Source of the DNA: Campylorhamphus procurvoides
Lineage: Eukaryota > Chordata > Aves > Passeriformes > Dendrocolaptidae
Direction of reading: 5' to 3'
Assembly: GCA_013396655.1 (NCBI GenBank)
Contig: WBMV01004769.1
Coordinates: forward strand, 310,001-374,000
DNA: 64,000 nt
Shown here piece after piece: positions 39,301-52,110 of this stretch. Every line of letters begins with the position of its first letter. Position 1 is the first letter of the stretch. Both the position numbers and the translations under genes were made by a program. The notes under the pieces are model-generated. The model saw nothing but the letters and a program-made list of their open reading frames with translations, searched no databases and was not told where the DNA came from.

Positions 39301-41718
39301 TTACAGTAATCCAAAGACTAAACCTTTGGTTAGAAAAATATTAATGGTTTATTATTGCTAATGCTAATTAACGGAAAAGGAAAGATTCAACACATTTTTT
39401 TAGGCAAAGCTTAGCAAAATGAAGAGCTAAGGTCTCATTCTTACCCATTTAGGTTTTTAAGCCCTAGATCAAGAGTGAAAGGAAAGGAAACGTAATAAAC
39501 TCACTGACCTCTCTAAGGGCTGAAGTACCTGGAAGATGATATATTCTCGTTTCAGCAAGTGTCAATAACAACCCTGAATGTGACTCTTACTGTGTTTACC
39601 TGCAAGTTTTTCAGTTATTCTGAAGTTCACTTATTTATGTACCATAATAATGGGACTCTAGGAGCTGTGTGTGTTTTATTACTTGAGGCCATAGATTTAG
39701 AAGAAAGCAAATGTTGGCTTTAAGGCTCTTGATACTGGTTAAAAAAGCCAAAGCCACATGATGTAAAAGGCTAATTCTATAATATTCTGTTCAGGTGGCT
39801 CAATCTTTTTTGTTTTCAAAAATAACCAAAGGGTTAAATTTGCATCAAGTGACTTTCTCACAGAGTAGGTATTGTTCATCTTCACCATTACATCTTGATA
39901 CCAGATACCATTGATACTTGATATCATCTGTTTTTCTGTCTTTGGAGAAAGGTGTAATGCCGAAAGAAACTCTGTTTCTGTGTAGTCTGTCTGATGTGAC
40001 AGAAGTACAACCATCTAATCCCAGCCAAGCTGAATCATATTTGTTTCATACAGTACTCATTTTGCTATTGATTGCTAACATAGTATTTTTGATAGCAGGA
40101 TAGCAGTGAAACTTGTTTCGCTTGAAGGAAGTCCTTATTAATAGTCTTTTATACTATCTTTTGTCTCAGCATCTTTTGTCCCAATCAGTATTGATATGAG
40201 TAACTCTAAGGTGTGGAGAAATCTTTCCTGCCCCACCTGAAATGCCCTTTCCTTCAAGACTGCAGCTGTCAGTGTCCTCCACCCAAACGACCACTTAACC
40301 TCAAACTGAAAAAGGAAATAGTTTTATACCTGACTAGGGGGTAGTTTTTCATTTCCCCCACCCAAATACCACATGGGAAATTTGTTAGGTGGGTAGAGCT
40401 AACACACCTCCCCCAAATATTCCCATGGTTGCTCTAGCAGCCAAAACATCCTACGGTGTGTTTACACCGTGTCCTCCTGATGAACATGTCCTGGGTGAGG
40501 CTCTGTGGCTGGCTTCATTTTCGACATTCTGCAGTTATTTGTGTGTCATTTTTCCCGAATTATATGAAAATGCTTTCAAGATTTTACAAACTTCTTTGGA
40601 AAGAACTGCTTTTACCTACAACAAAAAGAACAGTTCTGTTTCTTAATAGCACTCAGGATAAGCCAAAATGCACTAATTTCTCCTCACTTGTAAAACATTT
40701 AACATATTGCTACCCACACCCTGTAATTTCAAGACTCCTAGGATTTATATTTTAAAAGCATAATTGAAGCTTCTTGGCAAAGGCCCTATGACTTCCAGTC
40801 AAAATGGTTATAGAAGAAAAATTTTCTGTCTTCATGTAAAAGAAATCCTGCCTAAATTAAAAGCAGTTGATATTAGCTCTTTTTCTCCTATAATAATATC
40901 TACCATTAAGATGACAGCTAAAATATAAGGTGTTCCTGCATTTCAAGGGACTATGAGAGGAAAAAGGATTGGTGGGGCTATTTAAGTGATGCCAAGTGGA
41001 ACTCATAATATATTTTGTCAAAATAACTGTTTGCTCATCTACATATGGAAATGTATTTTTAATTCAGAATTCATTCAGGGTCTCATGCCTTAACTCATCG
41101 AATCATAATAACTCAATGACTAAAACTGACCCAGGAAAGAGACTACAAATATTCATGATGAATGTGCTATACTGCAACCATAGTTTTCTCAACACTTGAA
41201 AATCAGTTAAATAAATTAATATTATTTCATTGCTACTTTCTGGAAAAGTGACTGTGGGGGCATTGTTGAAATTCAGTCCATTATTCTGCTTGACACAAAA
41301 GCTCTGTAAAAGTTCTGGAGTGAGCAGATATCCAGATCATACCAACATAGAGGGCACTCAGCCTCCTACACAATGCAGATACTCACAGAATGTCAGTGAA
41401 GAACAATAACCTAAAAATAGCAAAATGGATCTGATGAGAGCAAGATAGAACAGACAACCTGAATAACCATCTAACAAAGGCACGTCTATGCTTTCTTGAC
41501 TGTTAACCTTGCCTTTGTCTAGAAATTCCCTACACCTGTATTGCACCATCTAGTTTCCCCCCAGTTTCTGCAAGGCAGAAGATGACAACCCCTGTCCAGC
41601 ATCCTGGCCTCCAGTGCCATGCACCTGGGGCAACAGCAATAGCCTTTTCTCTTTGCAATCACAGGATTCTACAGTCACTGCCTGGCTCAGCATTTAGCTA
41701 CTGTCCAGAACGTTAAGA
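36373..41718. other. Noncoding stretch, no gene recognised
   Basis: No gene or repeat family recognised. Open frames reach 99 codons (40456-40755) without domains. A T-tract occurs at about 37561-37570. The part around 36780-36920 has several TAATTA/ATGAAT-type motifs and no simple repeats, but I cannot say whether it is conserved. Confidence 0.5.
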
Positions 41719-41782
41719 ATGCAGGGCTTGGACTCAATGATCCTTGTGGGTCTCATCTAAATGATATTCTATGATCCTATCA
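41719..41782 (+). mobile_element. Very short CR1 3' tail, plus strand
   Basis: GGACTCAATGATCCTTGTGG and then GATATTCTATGATCCTAT match the last 60 or so bases of an avian CR1 in plus orientation. Everything upstream is missing, so this is an extreme 5' truncation or a decayed copy. Confidence 0.8.
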
Positions 41783-42455
41783 TCTCTGTGCCCTACTCTG
41801 CCAGTGAAAGTGTGGTCTGAAATAACACCTGACCCATACTAATCCCCATTTCATCCTACATAGGCAACAAATTGCTCAGATTTTTCTTGCAATCTACATG
41901 GAGAATATTAAAAGCAAAAAAAAAAAAAGGGTTTAATATTGATGGTAGTTCATTCCCTGCTTAACACTGCTGCCTGTAGGCCAGAGACTGTTGACATGTC
42001 TATGATACTAGATCAAAATGAAAGGCCAGCTCTGAATTTCAGTTATTTAAAGTAGTGTTGAAAAAATGGTCATTCCCTTCTAGGCTCCACATAAGAATTA
42101 CACAATTACACTGATGATTACTGAGATTCATGAAGGTGACAAAATTTACTCACTTGGACTATTTATAATAGTACTCTTATATTAACAATCACTTACAGTA
42201 GGTAAATGAGAGATAGCCTTACAGGAGATAAGAAAAAATATTAAAAACATGATAATGAAAAGCCAAATGGAGCTGTGATTGTTGTGAGGTTTTTTTTAAT
42301 GCTTTCCTCATCTGTGTAATCTTGTCTGTAGTTCAATTCTAAGACCCACAGGACAGGGAAACTGTTAATTCAGCTAAGAGCTCTCTTTGTTGTAGATCCT
42401 GTATAATGCTCAGCAAATCAGCCTTAATCCCTTTAAGGTAAATAAAAACAAAGAA
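41783..42455. other. Noncoding stretch, no gene recognised
   Basis: Only a 12-base A-run near 41917-41928 and a T-run near 42292 stand out. Confidence 0.5.
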
Positions 42456-42635
42456 AGGTATCACAGTTGTGTAGCATTGGAAGAGACTTCAAAGATACAG
42501 AAGTCTATCTGCTTGCTTTGAGGAAGAATTAAGTGTGCCTAGGCTATCCATGACAAGTCCATTACTCAGACAGACTTCTTTCAGGAGAGTAATGGGATTC
42601 TTTGGCTACTTTCTGAAGTCTGCTTCACTACTTAG
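42456..42635 (-). mobile_element. Ancient CR1/L3-like LINE 3' fragment, minus strand
   Basis: The plus-strand text GCATTGGAAGAGACTTCAAAG, then GAGGAAGAATTAAGTGTGCC and TAGGCTATCCATGACAAG, keeps the block order of an old amniote CR1/L3 tail read in reverse (Tgg-AAG-GA-CTTCA, GAGGCAGGACTAAGT-like, CTAGACCATCCCTGACA-like). Divergence is high, so the insertion must be much older than the avian CR1 copies elsewhere in the window. Confidence 0.6.
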
Positions 42636-42716
42636 CTCTTCTTCTATTTAGAGAGTGTTTCCAGTATCCATGTGGATGGAAGAAACAAGAGGAAATTTTG
42701 ATTATGATTAGCTGTT

Positions 42717-42738
42717 GGGGGGGAGGGGTTTGTTGGGG
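42717..42738 (+). other. Canonical G-quadruplex motif
   Basis: Seven G (42717-42723), one A, four G (42725-42728), a six-base TTTGTT spacer and four G (42735-42738). The seven-G run can supply two three-G tracts with a one-base loop, giving four G3 tracts with loops of 1, 1 and 6. The tract is followed by an eight-base T-run. It is isolated in AT-rich DNA with no promoter features nearby. Confidence 0.75.
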
Positions 42739-45070
42739 TTTTTTTTGGCCTCGGCAATATAGCTATAAAGGAAAAAACATATTTTATCAGTATCATCAAA
42801 ATACTTCTGATATCAGTGCCTAGTTTCATACGTGGCTATCAAATACTAAGTAGTTTTTAAGTAGCTCCAAAGTAAAAACCCATGAAACACATATTTGTCC
42901 GGAACACTGTAAAAAGTTATGATTGTCTCTCCTACCATTTTGCAAAGTTTTCATGCATGAAGTCCTCCCCTGTTTCCTGAGGACTTCTGTGTGATTTTCA
43001 CAGTAAAGACAACCATTATTTTGCTAATATGGATAGTGTGTCCCAGTCTATAGTTTCATGGTTGCTAGCAGCTACTCTTGAAATTCTGATGTGAAAGAAT
43101 ATCACAATGTAAAAGTTTCTTCATGGTGTTTTTTTTTCTTTACCTTTTATGCATATATATTGCAAAACATTTGGTGCAATAATCTATTGTAGAATTTAAT
43201 ATTTTGCTTTGTTTTCTTGGAGTTCATTGAACATAAATATATACGTCTTACCATTATAGTTTGAAGGATATTCTATGTAAATTCAGGTTAGTAATAACCA
43301 ACACTGTGTGTTGAGAGATGGGAAACCTACATCTACTCCACAATTAGGATACAGGTTTCGTGCACACATGGGCATAACTGTGATCCATAGTTCTGTCTTC
43401 TGATCATCTGCTTTGCTCCCCTATGGATGGCAGAAAACTCCACCCCCACCCCCGAATGTTGGTTCTGTGTGAGTAAAGTATGCTTGCAGATAAACCTGAG
43501 TATTTGGCAGCTGTATCCTATGGTATACAGTTTTAGATTAAAACTAGTTTGGTATGTGCTACATGTGTTACAATCACACTTCAATCTGAAGCCTCCATAT
43601 ATCCTAAATTGAAGCAGCAATGCATACCTTACACTCAGAAATGATCTTTCAGCTCTGGCCATCTGTGGGGCAGATGTGCAGCACTTTTCACACAGCTATA
43701 GCAAAAACAGTTTCAAAACCACCTTCCTGTTGTGCTTCTTCTAATCAACCCATTTCCAGATCTCACTGCTGGCAGCAGTCATATTGCATGTTTGATTTAA
43801 TAGCTTTGCACTCCCTGATTTAATCCATCCCTTATGTAGGCACACATTCCCCCAGGCTCTTTGGCAAAGTTCCTGAGATACACGCAAGTGAACAGCAAGG
43901 AAGTTGATAACAGTGGCACTGAAATGAAAGTGCACCTTCTGAAAAGAGAAAGTGATGCAAACGAGGAGAACGTGTGGTAAACTTGGACACTGAAGCTATC
44001 AGAGCAGAAATCCTCAACTGCCAACATATTTTAGGAGCACGTGGGCAGATTTTATCAAAAAACCCCCATGGTCCCTTCACCATTATGACAACACAAACAC
44101 ACACCCTACTGCACTGATAATGCTGTGTGTGTTTGCTTAACCACTCTTTTTCCCCAAAAAGCTACTATTCTATGATATGATGGAAGTACTGTAGAGAAGA
44201 AAACATGGCAGGCTGCTCTACCACCATATAAAATGTGATTTCTACAGAAAAGAAATTTTGGGGCATTTTTCGCAACCTCATCAAAGTCATCTAGTCCTCC
44301 ACACAGCTGTCAGACTTCACTTTGACACGATGCTACTGGGTGGAGATGACTTGCCACACAAACCTGTGGCCCTCCCAGCAAGCAACATGTGACACACAGT
44401 GCCCAGTGACAGCATGGACTAAAAAGGACAGGAGGGCATGGGTGGGATAAAGCAGGAGACACTCAATGTGTTATCATTTACTACCAGAAAATGTGCTGCT
44501 TTTGTCTGATAACATTTGAGTCAGAGCACTGCACAGCTTTGACCCACAAGCTATCCTGCTGCTTTTTCTGTGTCTGTAAAAGGAAATGGAAACACATGGA
44601 GAAGCGGTCTAATTTATCTCTCTGCTGCTAAGTGAATTTCACCTGACACATATCCTCAGATCCTCTGGTGAAATTAATTATAAAAATTAAATATATGGTA
44701 ATATATGATGACAACTACTTGTTTTCTTCTCAGTATAGTGCATCTCTAGTCTGGGAATGTTTGGTACCATTTTCATATAAATATCTTGTTGCTTTGTTAC
44801 TTCTGTATAAAAATAATAAAAAATGTCTGGTGTCAATGCTAATAAAACCTTTTAAGAGTTTGCAGTCTGTTTTGTGAAGAAATAATACTTAATGAAAAAG
44901 AAATATCTTTATTGTAATCTTTTGCTGACCTGACTTGTAGATTTTCTTATCTGAAATACATTTTTCATCCTAGTTTGAATAAATAGTTTTCTCTTTCATT
45001 TATTGTCCCATGAAAGAGACAAGACTAGTAACTGTGGGCAGTTCCTGTTATTGCACAGATATCCATTACA
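42739..45070. other. Noncoding stretch, no gene recognised
   Basis: No gene recognised. Open frames up to 109 codons (43662-43333, minus strand) overlap others on the opposite strand and have no domain. A C-rich run at about 43440-43454 is the only compositional oddity. Confidence 0.5.
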
Positions 45071-45077
45071 GCCCAGC

Positions 45078-45138
45078 TAGCATTAGCATGTTGCATCCTG
45101 TTTGATACCACCCAGCACAGTGGTATTAGCTAATGCTA
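45078..45138. repeat. Nested inverted repeat (hairpin)
   Basis: TAGCATTAGC (45078-45087) is the exact reverse complement of GCTAATGCTA (45129-45138). Inside it, ATACCAC (45105-45111) pairs exactly with GTGGTAT (45120-45126) over an eight-base loop. On the 3' side the two stems are only two bases apart; on the 5' side they are separated by 17 bases. This could be an RNA or cruciform hairpin, or the core of an old palindromic transposon. Confidence 0.7.
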
Positions 45139-45314
45139 TTATTTCTACATTCAAATGAAAATGAAATGTGTCAAGATTTGGGAACTGAAACAATACTTAT
45201 GGGTAGCAGGATTCCAGTATTTTAAGGAGAGCTAGTAAATTTGGAAGGAGATTAAGAATGGGAAAGTAAAATACATTAAGATTGTAAAGGACCATAGCCT
45301 GCCAGTAATGCTAA

Positions 45315-45375
45315 AGGGCCCAAACCTGCTCCCAGTGAAGTTATCCAATTTCCTTGACAGGAAATTATTGGAAAG
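45315..45375. mobile_element. Possible ancient palindromic repeat remnant
   Basis: The text GGGCCCAAACCTGCTCCCAG, then TGAAGTTATCCAATTTCCTTGAC, resembles the sauropsid palindromic repeat type with GGGCCCAATCCTGCTCCCATTGAAGTCAATGG arms. The second arm is badly decayed, so the assignment is weak. Confidence 0.35.
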
Positions 45376-48300
45376 AAAAACAGAGCCTAGTCTAGCAACT
45401 TATCATCTTTCCTTATGAATTAAAATTGCTGAAGAGGATGCTCCTGCACTTGAAAATCCAATGAGTCCCAGCCAGGACGAGAAGCTCCATTCCCCAGTTC
45501 TGCCCTTTCCATATGCCAGAACAGAAGGATGCACACTCCATTTCAAACAGTTAAAAACAGATTTTGCCAAATGAAATAAAGCTGTTCGCAGATTGAAACT
45601 TTGAGAATTTCAGCATGTATTTTTTCTTTTTTTTTACCAATAAGTAAACATTGCACAACCCTTGAAGAAAAGACATATTCCAGATATTGCAAGAAATTTA
45701 AGAATCATATAGTTAAAGTCCATTTTATTCTCATCATATCAGTTTCTAGGTAATAAAAATGTATGATCTCACACCACACTGCATGACATTTAAATTCTGC
45801 CTTCACATCTATGCAGTACTCATAACTTTAGTAATGTTATATGAATACAGTTCAGAGCAGAGTTTGATCTTAGATGATAAGATTTTTTTCTAAATTTTAG
45901 ACAGCCAGACAGTATCATTTTTTTCTGGAACTTATAATTATTTCTACCTCTTATATTAGTCATTTATTTATTAACTGAATTGATTTGGGTGTTTTAATCT
46001 GCATTAGAAAATAATTTGTAAGATGTTTTCTGTGGTACCTCTGTTCTCCAGTCTTCATTTCAGCATGTGTTCTTACTTTATTTTTAAGATTTTATCCTTC
46101 ACCATTTACTATGGATGCAATTTCTTTCAATGAATTCTCTGCATTAGAAAATTAGACAGTCAAAACTGTTTATCTAAAGTCTCCCTATCAGTGAAGAGAG
46201 GCAGTGAAGGTAATTGACCTGTCTTTGCTCCCTGAATACAGGAGAAGTCCAGATAAAAATCTTAAAATAGACGGATAACTCGGGTAACACGGGATGAGAT
46301 AATTAGCAATTAATGAAAATAAATGGTTTCTAGCCTCTCAGGATGTTGCAGATGTTAACTAAGGAACAAAAGTAATATGGGAATCCTGAATATTTGGATA
46401 ATCCTGCTTGGCCATTTCTATTTCTTCTGTCTCTTAAAATACATATCCCATTTAACTTCCTTTGATTGTTCTTAGAAATTAAGTATGACTGTGTGGTGCT
46501 GATCTCCCACTTGGTTTCTTGCTTATAGGGAAAACCCCACAACTTGGAAATTTGGTGATAAAATTCAAGCTTTTGCCAGAAATATGCTTCTACTCTTCCA
46601 AGGGAAACCACAATGTGAGAGCTGTTTGGTCTGCCCCTCTCTGCCTTACCTTAATATTTTCAAACTCTCTTGTGCTGGTTTCATTCTTAATTAGCCCTCT
46701 GTGCTGGCCTCTGTGTGCATGACTGTTTTTCTCAGAGAGACATTAAAACTACTTTTACCCTCCTGTGCCCATGCCTGCCTGAGCCTAGCACCATCCCTTG
46801 CGGCCCCGAGGTGCTCCAGAGTCTCCTCACCTCTCTGCAATATTGTGTCTCATGTGCAGTCTCCAAAAATTCATAACAGTCATATATGTAGGACTTTCTT
46901 TATATCCAGTACACCCTCTTCTCTGTTCAGCTTCTCCTCAACTGCTGCAGGAGAAAGAAATAAGCATGAGGAACCAAAGGGGAGCCATTCAGAAGAGAAG
47001 GAAATTATGCTACTGCAGTGAAAGGCAAGGCTTACTGGCCTTAAATCTTCTAACAGCTGAAGAGAGAGAGCTGGTGTTTTATGATATGACAAAACAACAC
47101 GAACTCCCATCAACCAGATGCAATATGTGGCTGCAGCTTGTGAGGTTCTTTATACGCCAAATGCATTTGTTCACACAGTAGGATAAAACACAGTGTTTGG
47201 ATGCTCTTTCAAAGCTTCATCTACTACTAAAATTTATCTCCCTCTGTAGCACCTTATAGTCAATCAGCAAGCAGTCTGGATGCAGGAGGTAAAACTGACA
47301 GAAGAAATCAGTCAATCAGACCCAGCATGTGCTAGTGTGCACATCCCACACACACACATGATGGCAAGCCTTGCAGAATCCTGCAATTGGAAGTTCTTTT
47401 TTCAGAATGACATGGAGTGACAGCTATAAAATATTATTTTGGATTTTTTGGAGCTCCTTTTTGTAAATCATGACTGATTGAAATAAACTGTCAACTGTAA
47501 TTTGTTAATTTTATGTGATTTACTCACAATGTCTAAATGTAAAAACCTGCCAGAAAAAAAAATGTTTTATAAAACATTAGTGATTTTTATCACCATTAGT
47601 GTTCTAGAAAAGTGATTTTTTTCAATACTTAATCCTCCTGAATGTTTGTGATGAGCAGCCAGGAAACTGATTGCCACATGCCATAGAGTAATGAGGACAG
47701 TAAATCAACTACTAATAAACTGTTATCCTGTTTGAAACTCAGAACATTTTCCAAAGTGGGAAAAAGAGTCTTTATAATCATTACCATATTGGAGTTTGAA
47801 AAGAAGTCACCATTTAAAATTGTATTTACTGATTATACAAAGAGGACTGCATTTAAAATTACTGCAACAATTTGTACAATGTTTAGTACTACATGAGATT
47901 CCTGTCATAGGATGAATATTTCTCCTTGATGTAAATGCACTATAGGACACAATGCTGCTTGAAGATAACATAACCAATTTAAGAGGAAAAGGTCTATATC
48001 TGCCTGAAAAGACCAGGTTCAAACTTAAATAATTTGTACTGAGATTTGAGCAGAAATACACAATTTGACTTCCTCAGCAAGTTGAGACATGTTCATTAAA
48101 AAGTTTAATAGACTTTAGAGAGAACGTAAGTGTGTACTGAGAGCATCAAGAAACGGAGAGTGGGAATGGAATGATAACACCACTCTACGCAGCACTATCA
48201 GCGCTGGGGTGTATAATGTACTAAGATGGGTTTCTGATGATACGAGCCACAGCAAACATCATACAATACAATATGTAGTAACACAGAATACAGTTCTAGA

Positions 48301-49221
48301 AAGTTTCCACATCAGTTACAAAGTGAATAGGTCTTTAATCAGATAAAGAATGCTGTGATAACATGCTGTGTTTAGCCAACATCTAATGTCCTGAAATATC
48401 ATCTTAAATACTTTTTTTTTTTAAATTTTATTTTATTTTCCAGAAAGAGACAGGATCTTACTAGTGACACATTTGCAAGGAATGTCAGTTTGAATCTTTC
48501 CTATGACCCCAACACAGAGATATTCAGATTTACTAATGGACTCCTGGGAATAACTATGAAAATAACTGTTACCCTCTTGAGGAGAATAAGGAGAAAGAGC
48601 ATGCCCTGCACTTATTTTGAAACTACAGATCTGCAACTGTCTGTACTGGCAGCTTCAACCTAAAATTGGAAAAGGTGGCACTGCTTGTATCAGATTTGAA
48701 GAATATCTGTCCAGCTTATATCTGGCTCAGAGTTAGCCCTGAAATGAGCTGTACGGTAGGTCAGCAGTAGCAGAAGGTCAAGCGAAATGGGAGCGGGGAA
48801 TTTTACTGGAATTTAGGATTCCATACTAATGAGTTTGGAGAATTTGCAGGCTGAGATACTCTCTGCAGAGGAAGCCATATAGACACAGAGCATTGCCATC
48901 AATTTAGATTTATTTCTGTATTTCCTGCTGGCTGGTTATTAGAGCTCTTTTTTCCCATGTTTTCAGTGAAGACTGAACTTACCAGAATAAATGATAAAAT
49001 CCTCATCTTGAAAAATCCTTATTCTCTGGATTCATAGAATATTGTAGTGCATGCTGCAATGCCCAATGTGTATTATATATTTATGATGAGGTAGGGATTT
49101 TTTTAAATTATTTGGTTAACATAATTAGGTGCCAGGTCATTATCAGAAGGCTCTCTTCTTAATGGTAGCAAACATTAAACAACAATTGCACTCTAAAGCT
49201 TTGTTTTGCCTTTATTCCTGA
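45376..49221. other. Noncoding stretch, no gene recognised
   Basis: Overlapping frames between 46519 and 47181 (up to 127 codons) run in different phases over a slightly GC-richer patch. None has a recognisable domain. A T-tract with ATTTTATTTTATTTT follows at 48412-48441. Confidence 0.5.
48412..48441. repeat. T-rich / (ATTTT)n-like tract
   Basis: An eleven-base T-run is followed by AAATTTTATTTTATTTT. Confidence 0.85.
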
Positions 49222-49283
49222 TTAACCATTTTCACTGCAGTCTGTGTGATTTTTAACCATCTCACTGCAGTCCATGAGGATTT
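49222..49283. repeat. Diverged 31-base tandem duplication
   Basis: Unit one starts TTAACCATTTTCACTGCAGTC (49222) and unit two starts TTAACCATCTCACTGCAGTC (49253). The units are 31 bases each, share long identical blocks including CACTGCAGTC, and end in similar GATTT text. Differences are scattered, so the duplication is not recent. Confidence 0.7.
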
Positions 49284-52050
49284 ATGTATAATTGCAGCCA
49301 AAAATTCTGTGAGGGCTCTTCCAAAGCTAATGCTGAACAGAATATTGCACTTAACCTACATATCAACCCTTCTGGTAACTTTTTCTTTGAGAAATTCCAG
49401 TACGTTATTTTTTGAAGCATAAGTTTGAAATAGGATGGCAAAGAAGCTGTTTCCTTTGCTGCAAAAATGCATCAGAAACACACCACATCACGTTGTAAGT
49501 CAAAAGTCAGTCCTTGAGAAAAGTCATACCCCTCTCCAAAAAGCAGGGCAGCTGTCTTTCCTGTGCCTTCGGTCCTCTGCTGCTGCAGTCAAACCCTGTA
49601 GAAAGAGAAAACCACTGCATGGGAAGTGGTGATGACATGAAGGACAGAGAGATGGACAGGAGACAAGCATATTAGGAAAGAGAACCAGGGAGGACACTTG
49701 AGCTGGAATTTTATGCACAACCGCAACAGAAAATTGATCACAATTAACCACTTACAGAGGCTAAATGTGTGAGTCAAAATCTTACTTTTAAACCAAAAAA
49801 ACCCTGCCAAACACCCATGAAGAAGCTTCTGCAGTCCCACAGGGGAGCAAGGATCAGGGGGAACATGGAGCTGTAGTTGCAGCAGACTTTCCCTCTCCAT
49901 GTCACACAGCTAGGATGCACAAGCCACCCTAGGCTGAGTCCAGTGTTCTCTGTCATCCCCCACAAAAAATGCCAAATTTAAAACACCGATGCAGATAGAA
50001 AATCTTTCCTGTAAAAATTTAAGTTTAGGTCAGATATGGAGGTGCAACACAGAAGGACACAACACAGTTCCTTCTCTGTCATAATCCCATCCCTGTCCTA
50101 TTTTCTAAGACATAAGAAAAATTAGTGACGGTGACAATGGTGATGTTTCAGTCATTTGTTTGATGTGGTCATTGCTTCCTAGGAATGGATCTGAGTGCAC
50201 AGCATTCACTTTACACAGGCCAATGAGCTCCCCACATTTACAATAAGCTCTTAGGGGGCTGAAGATGATACACCAGAAGCACCTCTCTTTATGGCCTGCA
50301 TATACTGAAATTTAAGTGGATGCTGATTTGTGTTGACATTCCTATTTGCTTTCCAAGGTTCTGTAGATACTGTACTAAAAGCTTCCACTTTCCCCAACAA
50401 TAAAATTTAAGGATTCATTCCAATTAGAAAGCTTCTCTGGCCTTGTTATTTTCATACATAAGGATGATGTAAAATAAAGATTACAGAAAAATAATTTCCA
50501 TTGGTTCTTATCTGATTTTTCCTTCTAAACCAGATATATATAGCTGTAACTTTATTTGTAGCAAAAGAACTAGCAAGAATATAAAGTGAGTCTTACTGTC
50601 ATATTTAGGTTTCATCCTAGCAGGACACAAAATTGTAAATTGAATCCTCGTGCTCAGCAACTGAAACTTAACACCTTGAAAATTACTTTTGAGTTTGTAT
50701 TCTTGGTGTGTTTTTTTTCCTTTTTCTCAGAAGAAACAGAGTATCATCTGGAAAATATTCCACCCTTTGATCCAATACACATCAATTTTAGACTTACCTT
50801 AACAGCTTTAAGGGTGGAATTTCTTATTTCCAGCTTCCCTCTGTTATCAGAACGACATAGAGGGTTCTGTTTACCAGCAGTCAAATGATTTGCAGATGAC
50901 AGTCAAAAAGGAATTTGTAAAGTCTCTGTTCCAAGGAAATCCATGATCCACTTAGCTTAAAAAAAATCTCCAAACTGCCATTTCTAATATTTTCAAGAAT
51001 GCCTAAAAGTCTAAAGCTGCACACTGAAGTTTTTTCTTGTTTTCTCTTACCTTTTGTCCTACCATAAGGTAAAAATATTCCTATCCCTTGATTCTATTGT
51101 AAATATAAATTAAAATTTCATATACAGGACCAGAGCTCTATAATTTAAGGGTATTTTTATTCTCTTGTTTAGAGGACACTTTTTCTTCCCTTTAAACTAC
51201 TCTCAAAGAACATATCCAGGTGTAAATACCAAGCTCTCAGCCTCTGTAATGCCCTTCCATGTGTGTGTTTTTCTGGTCTGCTCTTGCAAACCTTGCTTGC
51301 TTTGGATAATCTCCACTTGCATCAGTATTTAAACTGAAGTGAATGGAACTTCTTACATAAGACACTACGTGACGTGAGCAGTGGATGGTACAGCCAGGCT
51401 CTTTGTAGGTACTGCAGGATATGATTTTTCCCTTGCAACAATAGCCAGCTTCAAAAGAAAGGGCAGGAAAAGAAATGTCCTTCAAGCACCAGCCCTTTTG
51501 AAGCCGTGCACTGAAGTCTCAACTCCTAAATCAGTATGTACAGCCTTCATGCAGAGCACAGATCCCCATTCTCTGTCCTGACACTGTATTAATTTTTCAG
51601 TCTTTAGTGACAATCATATTTGTGAACAGGGATTTCTTATGAATTTTATTTGTCAACATGCATCTACAAAAGAAACTGGACCAGGTTATTAGGTAGTGTG
51701 AAGTGTTATAACTCCATGTATGTCAAAAAACTACAGGTATCTGATGTTATACACACAAAATCTTAACTCATATATTGAAAGAATTTTGCTCTGTGCAGCC
51801 TGCAAATTTCAGTATGTGGTACAGCAGCAATGTCCAGATTTGCCAGTTTTTAAGCAGTAAACATGTGAAAACACATATGAAAAGCAGACAGGACACAGAA
51901 TCTTTTCAGTATTACTTGTATTTGAGTAGTATTAAACACAGAGAAGTGTTAAACTGCAAGGAGGTTTCTTAAAGCTTAAGACCATTGTTGTCCCAAAATT
52001 CTAAAGAGCCCAGAGACTGATGCTTCTACAAACTTTGCATAACACCAGAT
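49284..52050. other. Noncoding stretch, no gene recognised
   Basis: Open frames up to 103 codons show no domain. No repeat family recognised. Confidence 0.5.
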
Positions 52051-52052
52051 GA

Positions 52053-52110
52053 GAAAACAAAACAAAGAAAAACAAACAAAAAGATAAATATTAAAAAAGA
52101 AGAGGAGATT
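52053..52110. repeat. A-rich low-complexity tract
   Basis: AAAACAAAACAAAGAAAAACAA-type sequence continuing into AAAAAGATAAATATTAAAAAAGAAG. No retroelement body was recognised beside it. Confidence 0.8.

Noticed and set aside
46798..47181. 127-codon plus-strand frame
   Set aside because: It overlaps a 106-codon frame in another phase and a minus-strand frame, with no domain and no codon-bias signal visible.
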